A stretch of 64,000 bases of DNA from Candidatus Scybalocola faecigallinarum. Lineage in GTDB: Bacteria; Bacillota; Clostridia; Lachnospirales; Lachnospiraceae. The translations under genes were made by a program, and so were the position numbers. The stretch is from positions 62,001 through 126,000 of the forward strand of contig DVIT01000022.1 of the NCBI GenBank assembly GCA_018711005.1. Reading direction: 5' to 3'. The notes under the pieces are model-generated. The model had not been told where the DNA came from, did not search any database, and worked only from the letters and a program-made list of their open reading frames with translations. The number at the start of each line of letters is the position of its first letter. The stretch's first letter is position 1. Positions 7,865 through 16,655 of the stretch are shown piece by piece.

Positions 7865-9316
7865 TCAGATGTTCATGGACATAAATGCAGGCACCATAAC
7901 GACTGCCATGACCACGGCAAGAAGCACGATCATGGGAAAGAGCAGCTTTGTCCCGGCTTCTTCGCCCATCCGCTTTGCGGTTTCCCGGCGCAAAAGCACC
8001 GCCTCATCCCCGGCATCTGCCAGCATCCTTCCCATGCCCTTAGCCCCGGTTTTTACACTTTGAATCAGAATGGAGCTAAACTTCAGGTATGGTCCAAGAC
8101 CGCACCGCCGTCCGAAATTTTCATAGGCATCGATCTCCGTAGTCCCCTGGCGCATTTCATTTGCCGCCACGATCATCTCCTCATACAGGTACTGCCGCTT
8201 CCCTCCTTTCTCCAGCATTTTATTGTAGTCGGATATGATCCGAAGCCACGCAGATTTACATGTCATACCGCTTCCCAGAAGCAGTACCACTTTATGAACA
8301 AATACCGGATAATCCAGGATCAGCTCGGCGCTGCGTTTTTGCTGCGCCTTTAATAAAGCCTCACCTTCCCGGGCAAAAATAAGAACGATCACCATACAGC
8401 CCATAACAACGATGATCTCCGGCCCGACGCTGCTTTTTTCAGACCAGGTTACAGGCTCCTCCCCAAGAAACTGAGGCAATATAAGATAATCTTCACCTGC
8501 AGTGGCGGATTCCTGGACCGCCAAAGCATCATAAAGCTCATCCTGAGCCTGCTGCATCTGACTTTTCACTGCCGGAGCAATGACAAGTTCCTTTTCATAC
8601 ATCCAGGACTGATCAAAATATGTACACAGGGCTGTCACCGTCACTGCCGTCTCCTGAGAAAGATCCTGATTCTTCACTGTGCCGTCCATGCCTACAATAA
8701 GATAATTGCTCGTTTCCCAGGCCACACTCACAGAACATCCGGGGATCTGTGAAAAAAAGTCCAGATCATAAAGAATATGACCTTCGTCGGTATTTTCCCC
8801 AAGCATATAGGTATCAATATAGGCCCTGCAGGTTTCCTGCAGCTGTTCCATCTGAGCATCTTCCAGCCGCCTTTCCCCCACGGTCACCACAACCTCCTGA
8901 GACTGTCCGGCCACCTCCGCTTCCAGGGCCACGTTAAAGCTGCCGCCTCCCGGCTCCTTTCTGGCGATCTGATACTTGTTTTGGAGCATTCCCCCGCCGT
9001 CTTTGGCCATACACAGGGCCAGGGCTGCTGCATTGGTCACAAAAAAGATCAGTAATACGTGGCTGATATTTTTTAAATACTGCTCCTGGCAAAGCCGGCG
9101 TGCATCTTTGGAAGGATAAAGCTTTCTCATCGTATCCAGCTTTTTATCCATCCTTTTCCCGGGCAGATGCCGGCAAAGCCACAAGGCTCCGGGATACAGC
9201 AAACAGTAAATACCCTTCATTCCAAAATTCTCTTTCAAATATGGGCGTTCGTATGTATACAGAACCATACACAGCAGCAGCGCACCTCCTGCCGCCGCCC
9301 CGTAAAACCAGATCAT
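7865..9316 (-). CDS. tadC: TadC-like inner-membrane platform protein (T2SS F family)
   Basis: A 483-residue membrane protein. Membrane segments occur at residues 1-20, near 90-105, near 305-320 and at the C-terminus (LLFPMIVLLAVVMAVVMVPAF). The C-terminal part resembles the GspF/TadC domain: cytoplasmic helices with GMTCKSAWLRIISDY and FGRRCGLGPYLKFSSILIQS. A roughly 180-residue insertion of mixed character between the second and third membrane segments makes it longer than classic TadC. It pairs with the TadB-like protein upstream to form the assembly platform driven by the CpaF ATPase. The ATG follows AAAGGAGGG. Confidence 0.85.
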   Translation of the reverse strand: MIWFYGAAAGGALLLCMVLYTYERPYLKENFGMKGIYCLLYPGALWLCRHLPGKRMDKKLDTMRKLYPSKDARRLCQEQYLKNISHVLLIFFVTNAAALALCMAKDGGGMLQNKYQIARKEPGGGSFNVALEAEVAGQSQEVVVTVGERRLEDAQMEQLQETCRAYIDTYMLGENTDEGHILYDLDFFSQIPGCSVSVAWETSNYLIVGMDGTVKNQDLSQETAVTVTALCTYFDQSWMYEKELVIAPAVKSQMQQAQDELYDALAVQESATAGEDYLILPQFLGEEPVTWSEKSSVGPEIIVVMGCMVIVLIFAREGEALLKAQQKRSAELILDYPVFVHKVVLLLGSGMTCKSAWLRIISDYNKMLEKGGKRQYLYEEMIVAANEMRQGTTEIDAYENFGRRCGLGPYLKFSSILIQSVKTGAKGMGRMLADAGDEAVLLRRETAKRMGEEAGTKLLFPMIVLLAVVMAVVMVPAFMSMNI

Positions 9317-9355
9317 GGCATCCCTCCTTTGGCACAGCTTAATAACTCATAACGC

Positions 9356-10162
9356 TTACACATGAATATCCAGGATCTTAAAGCCCCAGGATACGGCTGC
9401 CCCGTATACGCCCAGACAGCAGGTCATAAAAACAAGACCGGCAGGATTTTTATAAAGCACTTCCATAAATCCGGGAGAAAACACCCGCATATAAAGCATC
9501 ACGGCAACAGGGATCATAACCATCAGCTTAAACTCTCCGGTCTTTGCTCCCAGCATGGTCCGGATTTCATTTTCACTTTCGATCTTATTTTTTATCGTTT
9601 CCACACTGTTTTTTATGATCTGAGGCATATTCCCGCCACTGCGTTTGGCAATAGCGACCACCTGGGAAAAGCTTTCTATATCCTCCTGACCGCTGCGCCT
9701 GGCAAAATCCTCCATACATTCTTCAATCGTCACATTCATCTCCAGCTTTGTGCGTATACGGTAAAATTCCCGCACAATATCATCATCTTCCTTAAAGGAT
9801 CGCAAAAGCTCTGTACAGGATCTGCAAAAGGCCTGCTCCAGGGTACTTCCTGTAGCTACAAAGGAATACAGCAGGATGATCGCCTCTTTAAACTGCTGGA
9901 CAAGGATCTGCCTGCGCTTTTTCGCACGGTGTCTCTTTTCAAAATAACAGATCAGGAGCAGCACAGGAATAAATGCTGCAAAAACCAATAAAGAATCATA
10001 AAATAAATAGCCTGCGGCCAGGAACACTGCCCCTGTCTTTAAGATCAGAGCGATCCACTCCCGAAAATTCAAACGATACCTGCTGTAATCCAGATCCCTG
10101 GATGCCCGGATCCGGCAGACGCCTTTTCCCCGTTTTTTCTTCCGTTTTATTATTCTTCTCAC
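9356..10162 (-). CDS. tadB: TadB-like inner-membrane platform protein
   Basis: A 268-residue protein of the type II secretion F family: paired membrane segments near the N-terminus (WIALILKTGAVFLAAGYLFY), a cytoplasmic helical domain including FSQVVAIAKRSGGNMPQII, and C-terminal membrane segments. A GTG at 10162, one base after the cpaF stop, is preferred as start because AGGAGGAG lies just upstream; the frame is open to 10213 inside cpaF but with no good site there. Tight spacing to cpaF suggests coupled synthesis of motor and platform. Confidence 0.85.
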   Translation of the reverse strand: MRRIIKRKKKRGKGVCRIRASRDLDYSRYRLNFREWIALILKTGAVFLAAGYLFYDSLLVFAAFIPVLLLICYFEKRHRAKKRRQILVQQFKEAIILLYSFVATGSTLEQAFCRSCTELLRSFKEDDDIVREFYRIRTKLEMNVTIEECMEDFARRSGQEDIESFSQVVAIAKRSGGNMPQIIKNSVETIKNKIESENEIRTMLGAKTGEFKLMVMIPVAVMLYMRVFSPGFMEVLYKNPAGLVFMTCCLGVYGAAVSWGFKILDIHV

Positions 10163-10163
10163 C

Positions 10164-11462
10164 TTACTCCTCCTGTTCCTCATAAAATCCTGCAGCATAA
10201 AGCTTCTGCACATGGCGGAGCCGGTTCCCTGTAGGATTCAGCCGTCCCATGACCCGGGATGTATCGGCCTTAAGCCGGCCCCGGCCGCCGCCGCTTCTTG
10301 CCACAGACCCGTAAGTGCCTTTTTCCCGGATCACCGGAGCTTCCTCAAACCGGAATAACGGATTATAAATGATCTCACCGTTTTCATAGCCGCTGATCTC
10401 GGATACCTCCAGCACTTTGCGGCTCTTATCCCGCAGCCGCCCCAAATGGATCACAATATCCAGAGAGGATGCAATCTGCTGGCGGATGGCTTCCAGGGGG
10501 ATCCCGCTGCCCATAAGGACCATGGTCTCCATCCGGGCGATCATATCTGCTGCAGAATTGCCGTGGCCGGTGGATAAGCTCCCGTTATGACCGGTGTTCA
10601 TAGCCGACAGCATATCCACCGCTTCAGCGCCCCGGATCTCGCCCACAATAATACGGTCCGGCCGCATTCTCAAGGCCGAACGGATCAGATCCCGTATCGT
10701 TACGGCATTCTCACCGTCTGAACCGGCATTGCGCACTTCCAGCCGTACCAGATTGCTGATCCCCTTGATCTGCAGTTCTGCCGAATCTTCGATGGTAATA
10801 ACTCTCTGATCCGAAGGGATATATCCGGCCAGGGCATTAAGCATGGTCGTCTTTCCGGACCCGGTAGAACCGGAAATAAAAATATTATATCCGGCAATGA
10901 CCAGCTTTTCCAGAAAACGGGCGCACTCCCGGGTCAGGGCGCCCCACCGGACAAGGCGGTCCATGGTCACTGCTTCAGCGCAAAACTTACGGATCGTCAG
11001 GATCGGACCGTCGATGGCCACCGGCTTTAAAACCACATTGACCCGGGAACCGTCCTCCAATCTGGCATCCACAATGGGGGAGGCTTCATTCACCTGGCGG
11101 TTGGAACGGGATACGATCTGCTGGATCACATCCTCCAGCTTTTCCGTTGATTCAAACCGCTTATCCCACGGGAACAGCCTGCCGTCCTTTTCATAAAAGA
11201 TGGATCCCCCGCCATTGACCATGATCTCTGTAATCTGAGGATCATCCAAAAGCTCCTGGAGCAGATCCAGACGCCGGATGGCATTAAATAATTCCTGCTT
11301 TAGCGTAAGCCGGGTAACGATGCTCATATAAGTCTCCTGGCTCTTATGCTGGATCCGCGACTCAATGATCTGCATGATCTCGTCATCCGAATACTGCCTT
11401 TCCGGAGGCATATCCTCCATGATCTCCGTTCTTAAATCTTTTTTTATATCATAATAATTCAT
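10164..11462 (-). CDS. cpaF: CpaF/TadA secretion ATPase
   Basis: A 432-residue cytoplasmic ATPase of the VirB11/GspE group that powers Flp pilus assembly. The Walker A motif is ISGSTGSGKTTMLNAL, the Asp box and Walker B region contain VITIEDSAEL and PDRIIVGEIRGAEA, and the His box has MNTGHNGSLSTGHGN. The N-terminal domain is ordinary for CpaF. The frame extends to a GTG at 11474, but the ATG at 11462 has GGAG six bases upstream and is preferred. The C-terminus after about residue 385 is basic and Gly-rich. Confidence 0.95.
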   Translation of the reverse strand: MNYYDIKKDLRTEIMEDMPPERQYSDDEIMQIIESRIQHKSQETYMSIVTRLTLKQELFNAIRRLDLLQELLDDPQITEIMVNGGGSIFYEKDGRLFPWDKRFESTEKLEDVIQQIVSRSNRQVNEASPIVDARLEDGSRVNVVLKPVAIDGPILTIRKFCAEAVTMDRLVRWGALTRECARFLEKLVIAGYNIFISGSTGSGKTTMLNALAGYIPSDQRVITIEDSAELQIKGISNLVRLEVRNAGSDGENAVTIRDLIRSALRMRPDRIIVGEIRGAEAVDMLSAMNTGHNGSLSTGHGNSAADMIARMETMVLMGSGIPLEAIRQQIASSLDIVIHLGRLRDKSRKVLEVSEISGYENGEIIYNPLFRFEEAPVIREKGTYGSVARSGGGRGRLKADTSRVMGRLNPTGNRLRHVQKLYAAGFYEEQEE

Positions 11463-11495
11463 TTTCTTCTCCACTCCTCCTGCCCTCCGGCAGGC

Positions 11496-12449
11496 TCAAA
11501 TACCTTCTGCAGGCACCAGTTCCATCTTTTGGACCAGCGCCTCCTTCCCCATAAATTCCAGCAGATTTTTAAAATCCTTCCCGGCCTGTCCGTCATTTTG
11601 CGAAACAGGCACAAAGATCCTGCTGCACAGCTCAAGCAAACACAGTGCGGGCAGCCCCGGTCCGAAATTAATAACAATGGCCAAATACTTCCCATGGCGT
11701 ATCATATGCTCCAGCCAGCAGTACCACTCATCCTCCCCCATTTCCTTAAGGTCATAAGGGCAGTCTGCAGGAGCAAGCAGATCCAGCATCCCTTCCGCCG
11801 CTGTCAGCCCGTCCAGATTTGTCAAAGCCTCTAAATTCCTGTCCCCGTCCCTCATCCTCTCTTTCAAAAGGAGGATCAGCCGGGACAGCCCCTGGCCCCT
11901 GTTTTCCGGCACGAAGCATTCTTCAAAAGTCACATACAGGCACGGCCGTTCCCGGGCTGTCTCTCTGGCCCGCCAAAGTGCCCAGCGTTTCTGCATATTT
12001 TTATCCTCCGGTGAAAAAACGCCGTAAACCTCTACCGGGGATCCCTTTAAAAGCTCCGGCCGGATCAGAAAGCTGCCCTGCCTGCTGCACAGATCTAAAA
12101 GATGTTCATAAATATGTGCTGCGGACTGATACTTATCGATCACATCCACAGGCACATCTCCAAAAGATATATCCGTTCCGGCCGGCAAACTCCCCGTTCC
12201 CTCGTCCAGAAAAACAACATAGCCCCAGTCCTTTTCAAAAAGTGCATCTTCCCTGTTCTTTTGGAAGCTATCGAAAAATGTCGAACTGGCCAGCAAAATT
12301 CCCGATATTCCTTCATCTGCACATATACCATCGGGCCCTGTATAAGTCCGCACAATAAACGGGGAATGCTCCTGATGCTGGATAAAACCGTTCAGACGGT
12401 TAAGATATGCCTCGTCCGGATCGCATATGCACAATACTATATTTTTCAC
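11496..12449 (-). CDS. CpaE-like protein without a P-loop
   Basis: A 317-residue protein in the CpaE position of the tad operon. Residues 1-110 look like a degenerate receiver domain (KNIVLCICDPDEAYLNRL). A MinD/CpaE-like domain should follow; the usual strand is seen at VEVYGVFSP and again at RPCLYVTFEECF and LAIVINFGPGL, but where a P-loop lysine with Gly-Lys-Thr/Ser is expected the sequence reads EDKNMQKRWALW. ATP binding is therefore doubtful and the protein may act only as a scaffold or localisation factor. A GTG start at 12449 with AGAGGA upstream fits; it begins 17 bp after the peptidase stop. Confidence 0.65.
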   Translation of the reverse strand: MKNIVLCICDPDEAYLNRLNGFIQHQEHSPFIVRTYTGPDGICADEGISGILLASSTFFDSFQKNREDALFEKDWGYVVFLDEGTGSLPAGTDISFGDVPVDVIDKYQSAAHIYEHLLDLCSRQGSFLIRPELLKGSPVEVYGVFSPEDKNMQKRWALWRARETARERPCLYVTFEECFVPENRGQGLSRLILLLKERMRDGDRNLEALTNLDGLTAAEGMLDLLAPADCPYDLKEMGEDEWYCWLEHMIRHGKYLAIVINFGPGLPALCLLELCSRIFVPVSQNDGQAGKDFKNLLEFMGKEALVQKMELVPAEGI

Positions 12450-12466
12450 ATGGGCATCATCCTCTC

Positions 12467-12991
12467 TCAAATGCCGCGTCCCGCCGCAAGGTACAGACAT
12501 ACTGCCAGACCAATACAAAGAGAAAAATGGATCGTCTCCCTGCGTCCGGGGTTTTTAAGATCATAATAGGGTTTCACACAATGTCCTGATATTATCTGAG
12601 TTAGATAGGACCAAAGAAAAGAAAGACGTTGAAAGAAATTTCGATGTTTTATCATTAATGTAATAGAAAAGACAGCGCCAATAAAAACCGCTGCCGATAA
12701 AGAAAACAGACCGCCTGCAGGTCCGGTAAAGCATCCCGCCGCCATAAGCAGCTTTACATCCCCGGCGCCCAGCATAGACAGGCAGTACAGGGGAAACAGC
12801 AGGATAAACAAAAGCAGGCATCCGGCCATCGCCCAGGCCGCGCCCCGAAGGCCGGCAAGCATCAGATTAAACGTCAGCCCTGATGCCAGCGCCGCAGCGA
12901 TCAGTGTATTCGACACCTTATAGGAACGAAAATCCATCCACACTGCAGCCGATAGAAACGCCAGTAAACATACATCCATCACAACCTGCAA
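12467..12991 (-). CDS. Prepilin peptidase, A24 family (TadV-like), first gene of tad operon
   Basis: A 174-residue multi-pass membrane protein. The catalytic aspartates are in VWMDFRSYKVSN near residue 20 and in MLGAGDVKLLMA near residue 77. It lacks the N-methylase domain, as usual for tad-locus peptidases. A TTG at 12991 preceded by GAGGTGATGG is taken as start; an ATG four codons later lacks a clear site. It heads the operon, 33 bp below the predicted transcription start, and is likely the main enzyme processing the Flp pilin at 7671-7841. Confidence 0.88.
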   Translation of the reverse strand: MQVVMDVCLLAFLSAAVWMDFRSYKVSNTLIAAALASGLTFNLMLAGLRGAAWAMAGCLLLFILLFPLYCLSMLGAGDVKLLMAAGCFTGPAGGLFSLSAAVFIGAVFSITLMIKHRNFFQRLSFLWSYLTQIISGHCVKPYYDLKNPGRRETIHFSLCIGLAVCLYLAAGRGI

Positions 12992-13030
12992 TCCATCACC
13001 TCGATTCGATATTTCTTAATCTGTACTCTG

Positions 13031-13059
13031 ATTATATACCCTGCAATATTCATTGTAAA
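13031..13059 (-). promoter_or_regulatory. Sigma-A promoter of the tad operon
   Basis: On the minus strand TTTACA (13054-13059) and TATAAT (13031-13036) are separated by exactly 17 bases. The predicted start near 13024 leaves a leader of about 33 bases before the TTG of the first peptidase gene. Confidence 0.8.
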
Positions 13060-13078
13060 CCCCTGGGACCGGAAACTT

Positions 13079-13147
13079 ATCGACACCATTCGACAGCTGC
13101 CGACGGCATTTTTCATAAAGCTTCGCTAATGCGACAAAAATGTCGAA
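13079..13147. promoter_or_regulatory. Cluster of Spo0A-box-like sites upstream of the tad promoter
   Basis: Two exact 0A-box heptamers occur: TTCGACA at 13089-13095 and TGTCGAA at 13141-13147. A six-of-seven match, ATCGACA, lies at 13079-13085, 19 bp upstream of the -35 box. GCGACA at 13131-13136 forms a small dyad with the last site. The consensus TGTCGAA is established for Spo0A; binding here is inferred. Confidence 0.55.
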
Positions 13148-13230
13148 AACTTTTTTCACCTCCGGCATCATACCGCTTCCAAAAAACGGAGCCGGACCCC
13201 ATTGGGATCCGGCTCCGGCGCTTTATCATT

Positions 13231-15216
13231 TTAATCCTTGGCCACGTACTTTTTGCAGCCCAGTTTTTTTCTGACGATCTTTGTTCCTGCACGCAGGCGG
13301 TTTTTGATAGGCTTCACATAATCAAACTCAAAGGCCACCACACCGTAGGCAGGTACGTCAAAAACAAGAGAATAGTCCTTAAAATCCCAGGGTGTCCCGG
13401 ATGCCTTAATGGTCACCAGGTCATACTTTCCGCTGCCGCCAAATTCCGCAGCATCGCTGGAAAAGATCTGGCGGTACTCGCCCGGACACAAAGCGCCTAC
13501 ACGGTGCTTTTCATAAACCACAGGAGAGAAATTAAAATGGAACAGCAGGCAGCGCTTTTTATCCTTTGTCATACGGCAGAAGGTGAGCATATTATGCTCT
13601 GCATCCGCGCCATTGATCCACTCAAAGCCGCCTTCGTGGCAATCCTGCTCATACAGCGCCGGATGGCCTTTATACAAATGGAGCAGCGCCTTTACATAGT
13701 CGTTCAGCTGACGGTTAGCCGGCTGGGAATCCAGCAGATACCAATCCAGGCTGCGCTCCTCGCTCCACTCACGGAACTGGGCAAAATCCTGTCCCATAAA
13801 CAAAAGCTTTTTCCCCGGGTGGGCCATCATCAGTCCGTAAGCTGCTCTCAGGTTTCCAAACTTGTCCCCAAGCTCGCCCGGCATCTTATTGATCATGGAG
13901 CATTTCAAATGGACAACCTCATCATGAGAAAGCACCAGCACATAATTTTCACTGTACGTGTAGCTGAAGCTGAATGTCAGCTGATTTTGATGATACTGTC
14001 TGAAATAAGGGTCTGTTTTCATATATTCCAGGAAATCGTGCATCCAGCCCATGTTCCATTTATAAGTAAAGCCAAGGCCGCCATCCTCAGCAGGTCTGGA
14101 TACCATAGGAAATGCCGTAGATTCCTCGGCAATCATCATGGCTCCCGGATCCCGCTTACTAATAATGGAATTTAAGTGTTTTAAAAATTCAATAGCTTCA
14201 TAGTTTTTATTGCCGCCGTCTTTGTTTGGAAGCCATTCCCCATCCTGGCGGCCATAATCCAGATACAGCATGGAAGCCACCGCATCCACACGAAGGCCAT
14301 CCACATGGAACTGCTCGATCCAAAACAGGGCATTGGCTACAAGGAAATTTTTCACCTGGGGGCGCTCATAATTAAACACATAGGTTCCCCAGTGGGCATG
14401 TTCGCCCCTTCTCCAGTCCGGATGCTCATATACCGCTTCCCCGTCAAAGCGTCCAAGGCCATGGGCATCTTTCGGGAAATGCGCCGGCACCCAGTCCAGG
14501 ATTACGCCGATGCCCTGCTGATGCAGGTAATCTACCATATACATAAAATCCCGGGCGCTTCCGTAACGGCTGGTGGGCGCATAATATCCGGTCACCTGGT
14601 ATCCCCAGGAGCCGTCAAAAGGATGCTCCGCAATACCCATAAGCTCTACATGGGTATAGCCCATATAGTTGACATAATCTGCAAGCTCCGGCGCCAGATC
14701 CCGGTATGTCCTGAAGCCGCAGTTGGCTCCGGTCTCATCCTTTTTCCAGGATCCCAGGTGAACCTCATAAATCGACATGGGCTGATCCAGAGTGGACTCT
14801 TTTTTCTTATGCTCCTGCCATGCCCCATCGTCCCACTCAAATCCGGAAATATCGGTGACAACAGACGCCGTATCCGGACGAAGCTGGGACTCATTTCCAT
14901 AAGGATCTGCCTTAAATAAAATATCGCCGCTTTTTGTTTCAATGGCAAATTTATACAGATCCCCAACCTTAAGTCCCGGGATAAATGCCTCGAAAATACC
15001 GGACTCTTTCACCGGCTCCATAGGATCCTCCCCGGCTTTCCACTCGTTAAAATCTCCAACCACACTAACAGCAGCGGCGTTAGGCGCCCATACAGCAAAA
15101 TATACGCCCTCCTCACCGTTCTGTGTGTCTACATGAGCTCCCATCTTATTGTAAATTTCATAGTGCGTCCCTGCACTAAACAAATACACATCCAGATCTG
15201 TGATCTTGCGGTTCAT
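13231..15216 (-). CDS. glgB: 1,4-alpha-glucan branching enzyme
   Basis: A 661-residue GH13 enzyme that transfers alpha-1,4 segments to alpha-1,6 branch points during glycogen synthesis. An N-terminal CBM48 domain (YFAVWAPNAAAVSVVGDFNEW, about residues 35-60) precedes the barrel, which carries the nucleophile Asp in DGLRVDAVASMLYLD, the acid Glu in MIAEESTAFP and the third carboxylate in VLSHDEVVH. The C-terminal beta domain ends in a basic tail. The ATG follows AAGGAGGAG. It is 11 bp after the alpha-amylase-family gene in the same direction, suggesting a small glucan operon, although no other glycogen genes are in the window. Confidence 0.95.
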   Translation of the reverse strand: MNRKITDLDVYLFSAGTHYEIYNKMGAHVDTQNGEEGVYFAVWAPNAAAVSVVGDFNEWKAGEDPMEPVKESGIFEAFIPGLKVGDLYKFAIETKSGDILFKADPYGNESQLRPDTASVVTDISGFEWDDGAWQEHKKKESTLDQPMSIYEVHLGSWKKDETGANCGFRTYRDLAPELADYVNYMGYTHVELMGIAEHPFDGSWGYQVTGYYAPTSRYGSARDFMYMVDYLHQQGIGVILDWVPAHFPKDAHGLGRFDGEAVYEHPDWRRGEHAHWGTYVFNYERPQVKNFLVANALFWIEQFHVDGLRVDAVASMLYLDYGRQDGEWLPNKDGGNKNYEAIEFLKHLNSIISKRDPGAMMIAEESTAFPMVSRPAEDGGLGFTYKWNMGWMHDFLEYMKTDPYFRQYHQNQLTFSFSYTYSENYVLVLSHDEVVHLKCSMINKMPGELGDKFGNLRAAYGLMMAHPGKKLLFMGQDFAQFREWSEERSLDWYLLDSQPANRQLNDYVKALLHLYKGHPALYEQDCHEGGFEWINGADAEHNMLTFCRMTKDKKRCLLFHFNFSPVVYEKHRVGALCPGEYRQIFSSDAAEFGGSGKYDLVTIKASGTPWDFKDYSLVFDVPAYGVVAFEFDYVKPIKNRLRAGTKIVRKKLGCKKYVAKD

Positions 15217-15227
15217 AAAACTCCTCC

Positions 15228-16574
15228 TTACTCAAGCCGCAGCACTGCCGCACTATTCCCTCCAATGGTCCGGAAAATGCTGCCATTTTCCATATCCACC
15301 GCATCGCCGGTGATCAGATCCCGGCAGGATGTTCCTGCAAAAGGCAGACGCAGGTTCAGCTGTGCTTCCTGCTCATCGTTATTTAAGATCGTGATACAGG
15401 CTTTTCCCTCATAGACCCGCGCATACGCATACTGCCGGTTGGTCAGCAGCAGCTCCACCTGTTCTCCAAAACTAAGCTCCGGACACCGGGCATGGATATG
15501 GGCCAGTTTTGTAATAAATGCTTCCAGCTGAGGATCCGGCGCCTTAAAGGTGCGCAGATCGATGGCCGGACGCAGTCCGTCGTCACTGCCATTTTCTTTA
15601 TGGCCCTCGATCCCCCATTCAGAACCGTAGTAAATGGATGGAATGCCAATGGTGGTAAATAAAAACGCATACACCGGGAAAAGATTCTTTTTATTTTCCA
15701 GCTTATCATATATCCGGTCCACATCGTGGTTGTCTACAAAGTTGTAAAGGCGGGCATCTTTACAGATTCCGTAGTTTTTGTCATAAAGGCGCCGGATGGA
15801 ATGGGCCATTTCAAAATAATTATGAGAGTTATGGGCCGAATAAATACCTTTATGAAGCTCATAATTTGTCACGGAATGAAGCGTCTCGCTGTTGGCCCAG
15901 CGTCCGTAATCGCCGTGGATCACTTCTCCCATAAGCCAGAATTCCGGCTTGATCTCATTGGCCAGGCTGCGGAGCCGCCGCATAAAATCAAAGTCCAGCA
16001 CATCTGCACAATCCAGGCGGATCCCGTCAATGTCAAAGGTATCTACCCAGAAACGGACCACATCCAGCAGATACTCCTTTACTGCAGGATTTCCCATGTT
16101 CAGCTTGGGCAGCTGAGGGAAACCGTGCCAGGATTCATAGGAGAACGTATCGCCTAATGGGCTGTGTCCGCCAAAGTTTACCCAGCAGTACCAGTCCTTG
16201 CCCCAGGAATTTTCCCTGTCTTCCATAAGATTTTTAAATGCGGCAAAATCCCGGCCTGTATGGTTAAATACACCGTCCACAACGACCCGGATCCCTGCTT
16301 CATGGCACTTTTTTACCCACTGGACAAAATCTTCATTAGTCCCCAGACGTCCGTCCACTTTTTTATAATCTGTCGTATCATATCCATGGGTGGCAGATTC
16401 AAATAAAGGACCAATATAAACCGCATTGCAGCCTAGTTCCTTCATATGATCCACCCAAAGATCCAGCTGTTCAAACCCCTTTCCGCCTCCGGTATAGTCG
16501 TTCTCCTTTGGGCATCCGCAAAGGCCCAGGGGATAAATGTGATAAAATACTGCACTGTCATACCATGCTGCCAT
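15228..16574 (-). CDS. Alpha-amylase-family glycosidase (GH13)
   Basis: A 448-residue GH13 protein. The barrel begins at FYHIYPLGLCGCP and shows the region I motif VVVDGVFNHTG, the nucleophile in GIRLDCADVLD, the acid Glu in LMGEVIHGDYG and the third Asp in NFVDNHDVDRI. It has neither signal peptide nor a starch-binding module, so it probably acts in the cytoplasm on maltodextrins or glycogen fragments. The size is that of short cyclomaltodextrinase/neopullulanase-like or glucanotransferase enzymes lacking an N-domain; the exact specificity cannot be told from sequence alone. It shares direction and close spacing with glgB. Confidence 0.88.
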   Translation of the reverse strand: MAAWYDSAVFYHIYPLGLCGCPKENDYTGGGKGFEQLDLWVDHMKELGCNAVYIGPLFESATHGYDTTDYKKVDGRLGTNEDFVQWVKKCHEAGIRVVVDGVFNHTGRDFAAFKNLMEDRENSWGKDWYCWVNFGGHSPLGDTFSYESWHGFPQLPKLNMGNPAVKEYLLDVVRFWVDTFDIDGIRLDCADVLDFDFMRRLRSLANEIKPEFWLMGEVIHGDYGRWANSETLHSVTNYELHKGIYSAHNSHNYFEMAHSIRRLYDKNYGICKDARLYNFVDNHDVDRIYDKLENKKNLFPVYAFLFTTIGIPSIYYGSEWGIEGHKENGSDDGLRPAIDLRTFKAPDPQLEAFITKLAHIHARCPELSFGEQVELLLTNRQYAYARVYEGKACITILNNDEQEAQLNLRLPFAGTSCRDLITGDAVDMENGSIFRTIGGNSAAVLRLE

Positions 16575-16655
16575 TATAAAACCTCCAATTAATCAAAATA
16601 AAATCCAGATTCTGTATTACAGCTTCCAAAACGGGCTTCCCGTCCCCGGCCATGG

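Noticed and set aside
9362..9991. 209-codon plus-strand frame opposite tadB
   Set aside because: Antisense shadow of a conserved gene with no recognisable family.
12883..14175. 430-codon plus-strand frame opposite glgB
   Set aside because: It lies antisense to a clear branching-enzyme gene and the peptidase start, has no ribosome site and no domain; it is a by-product of codon use.
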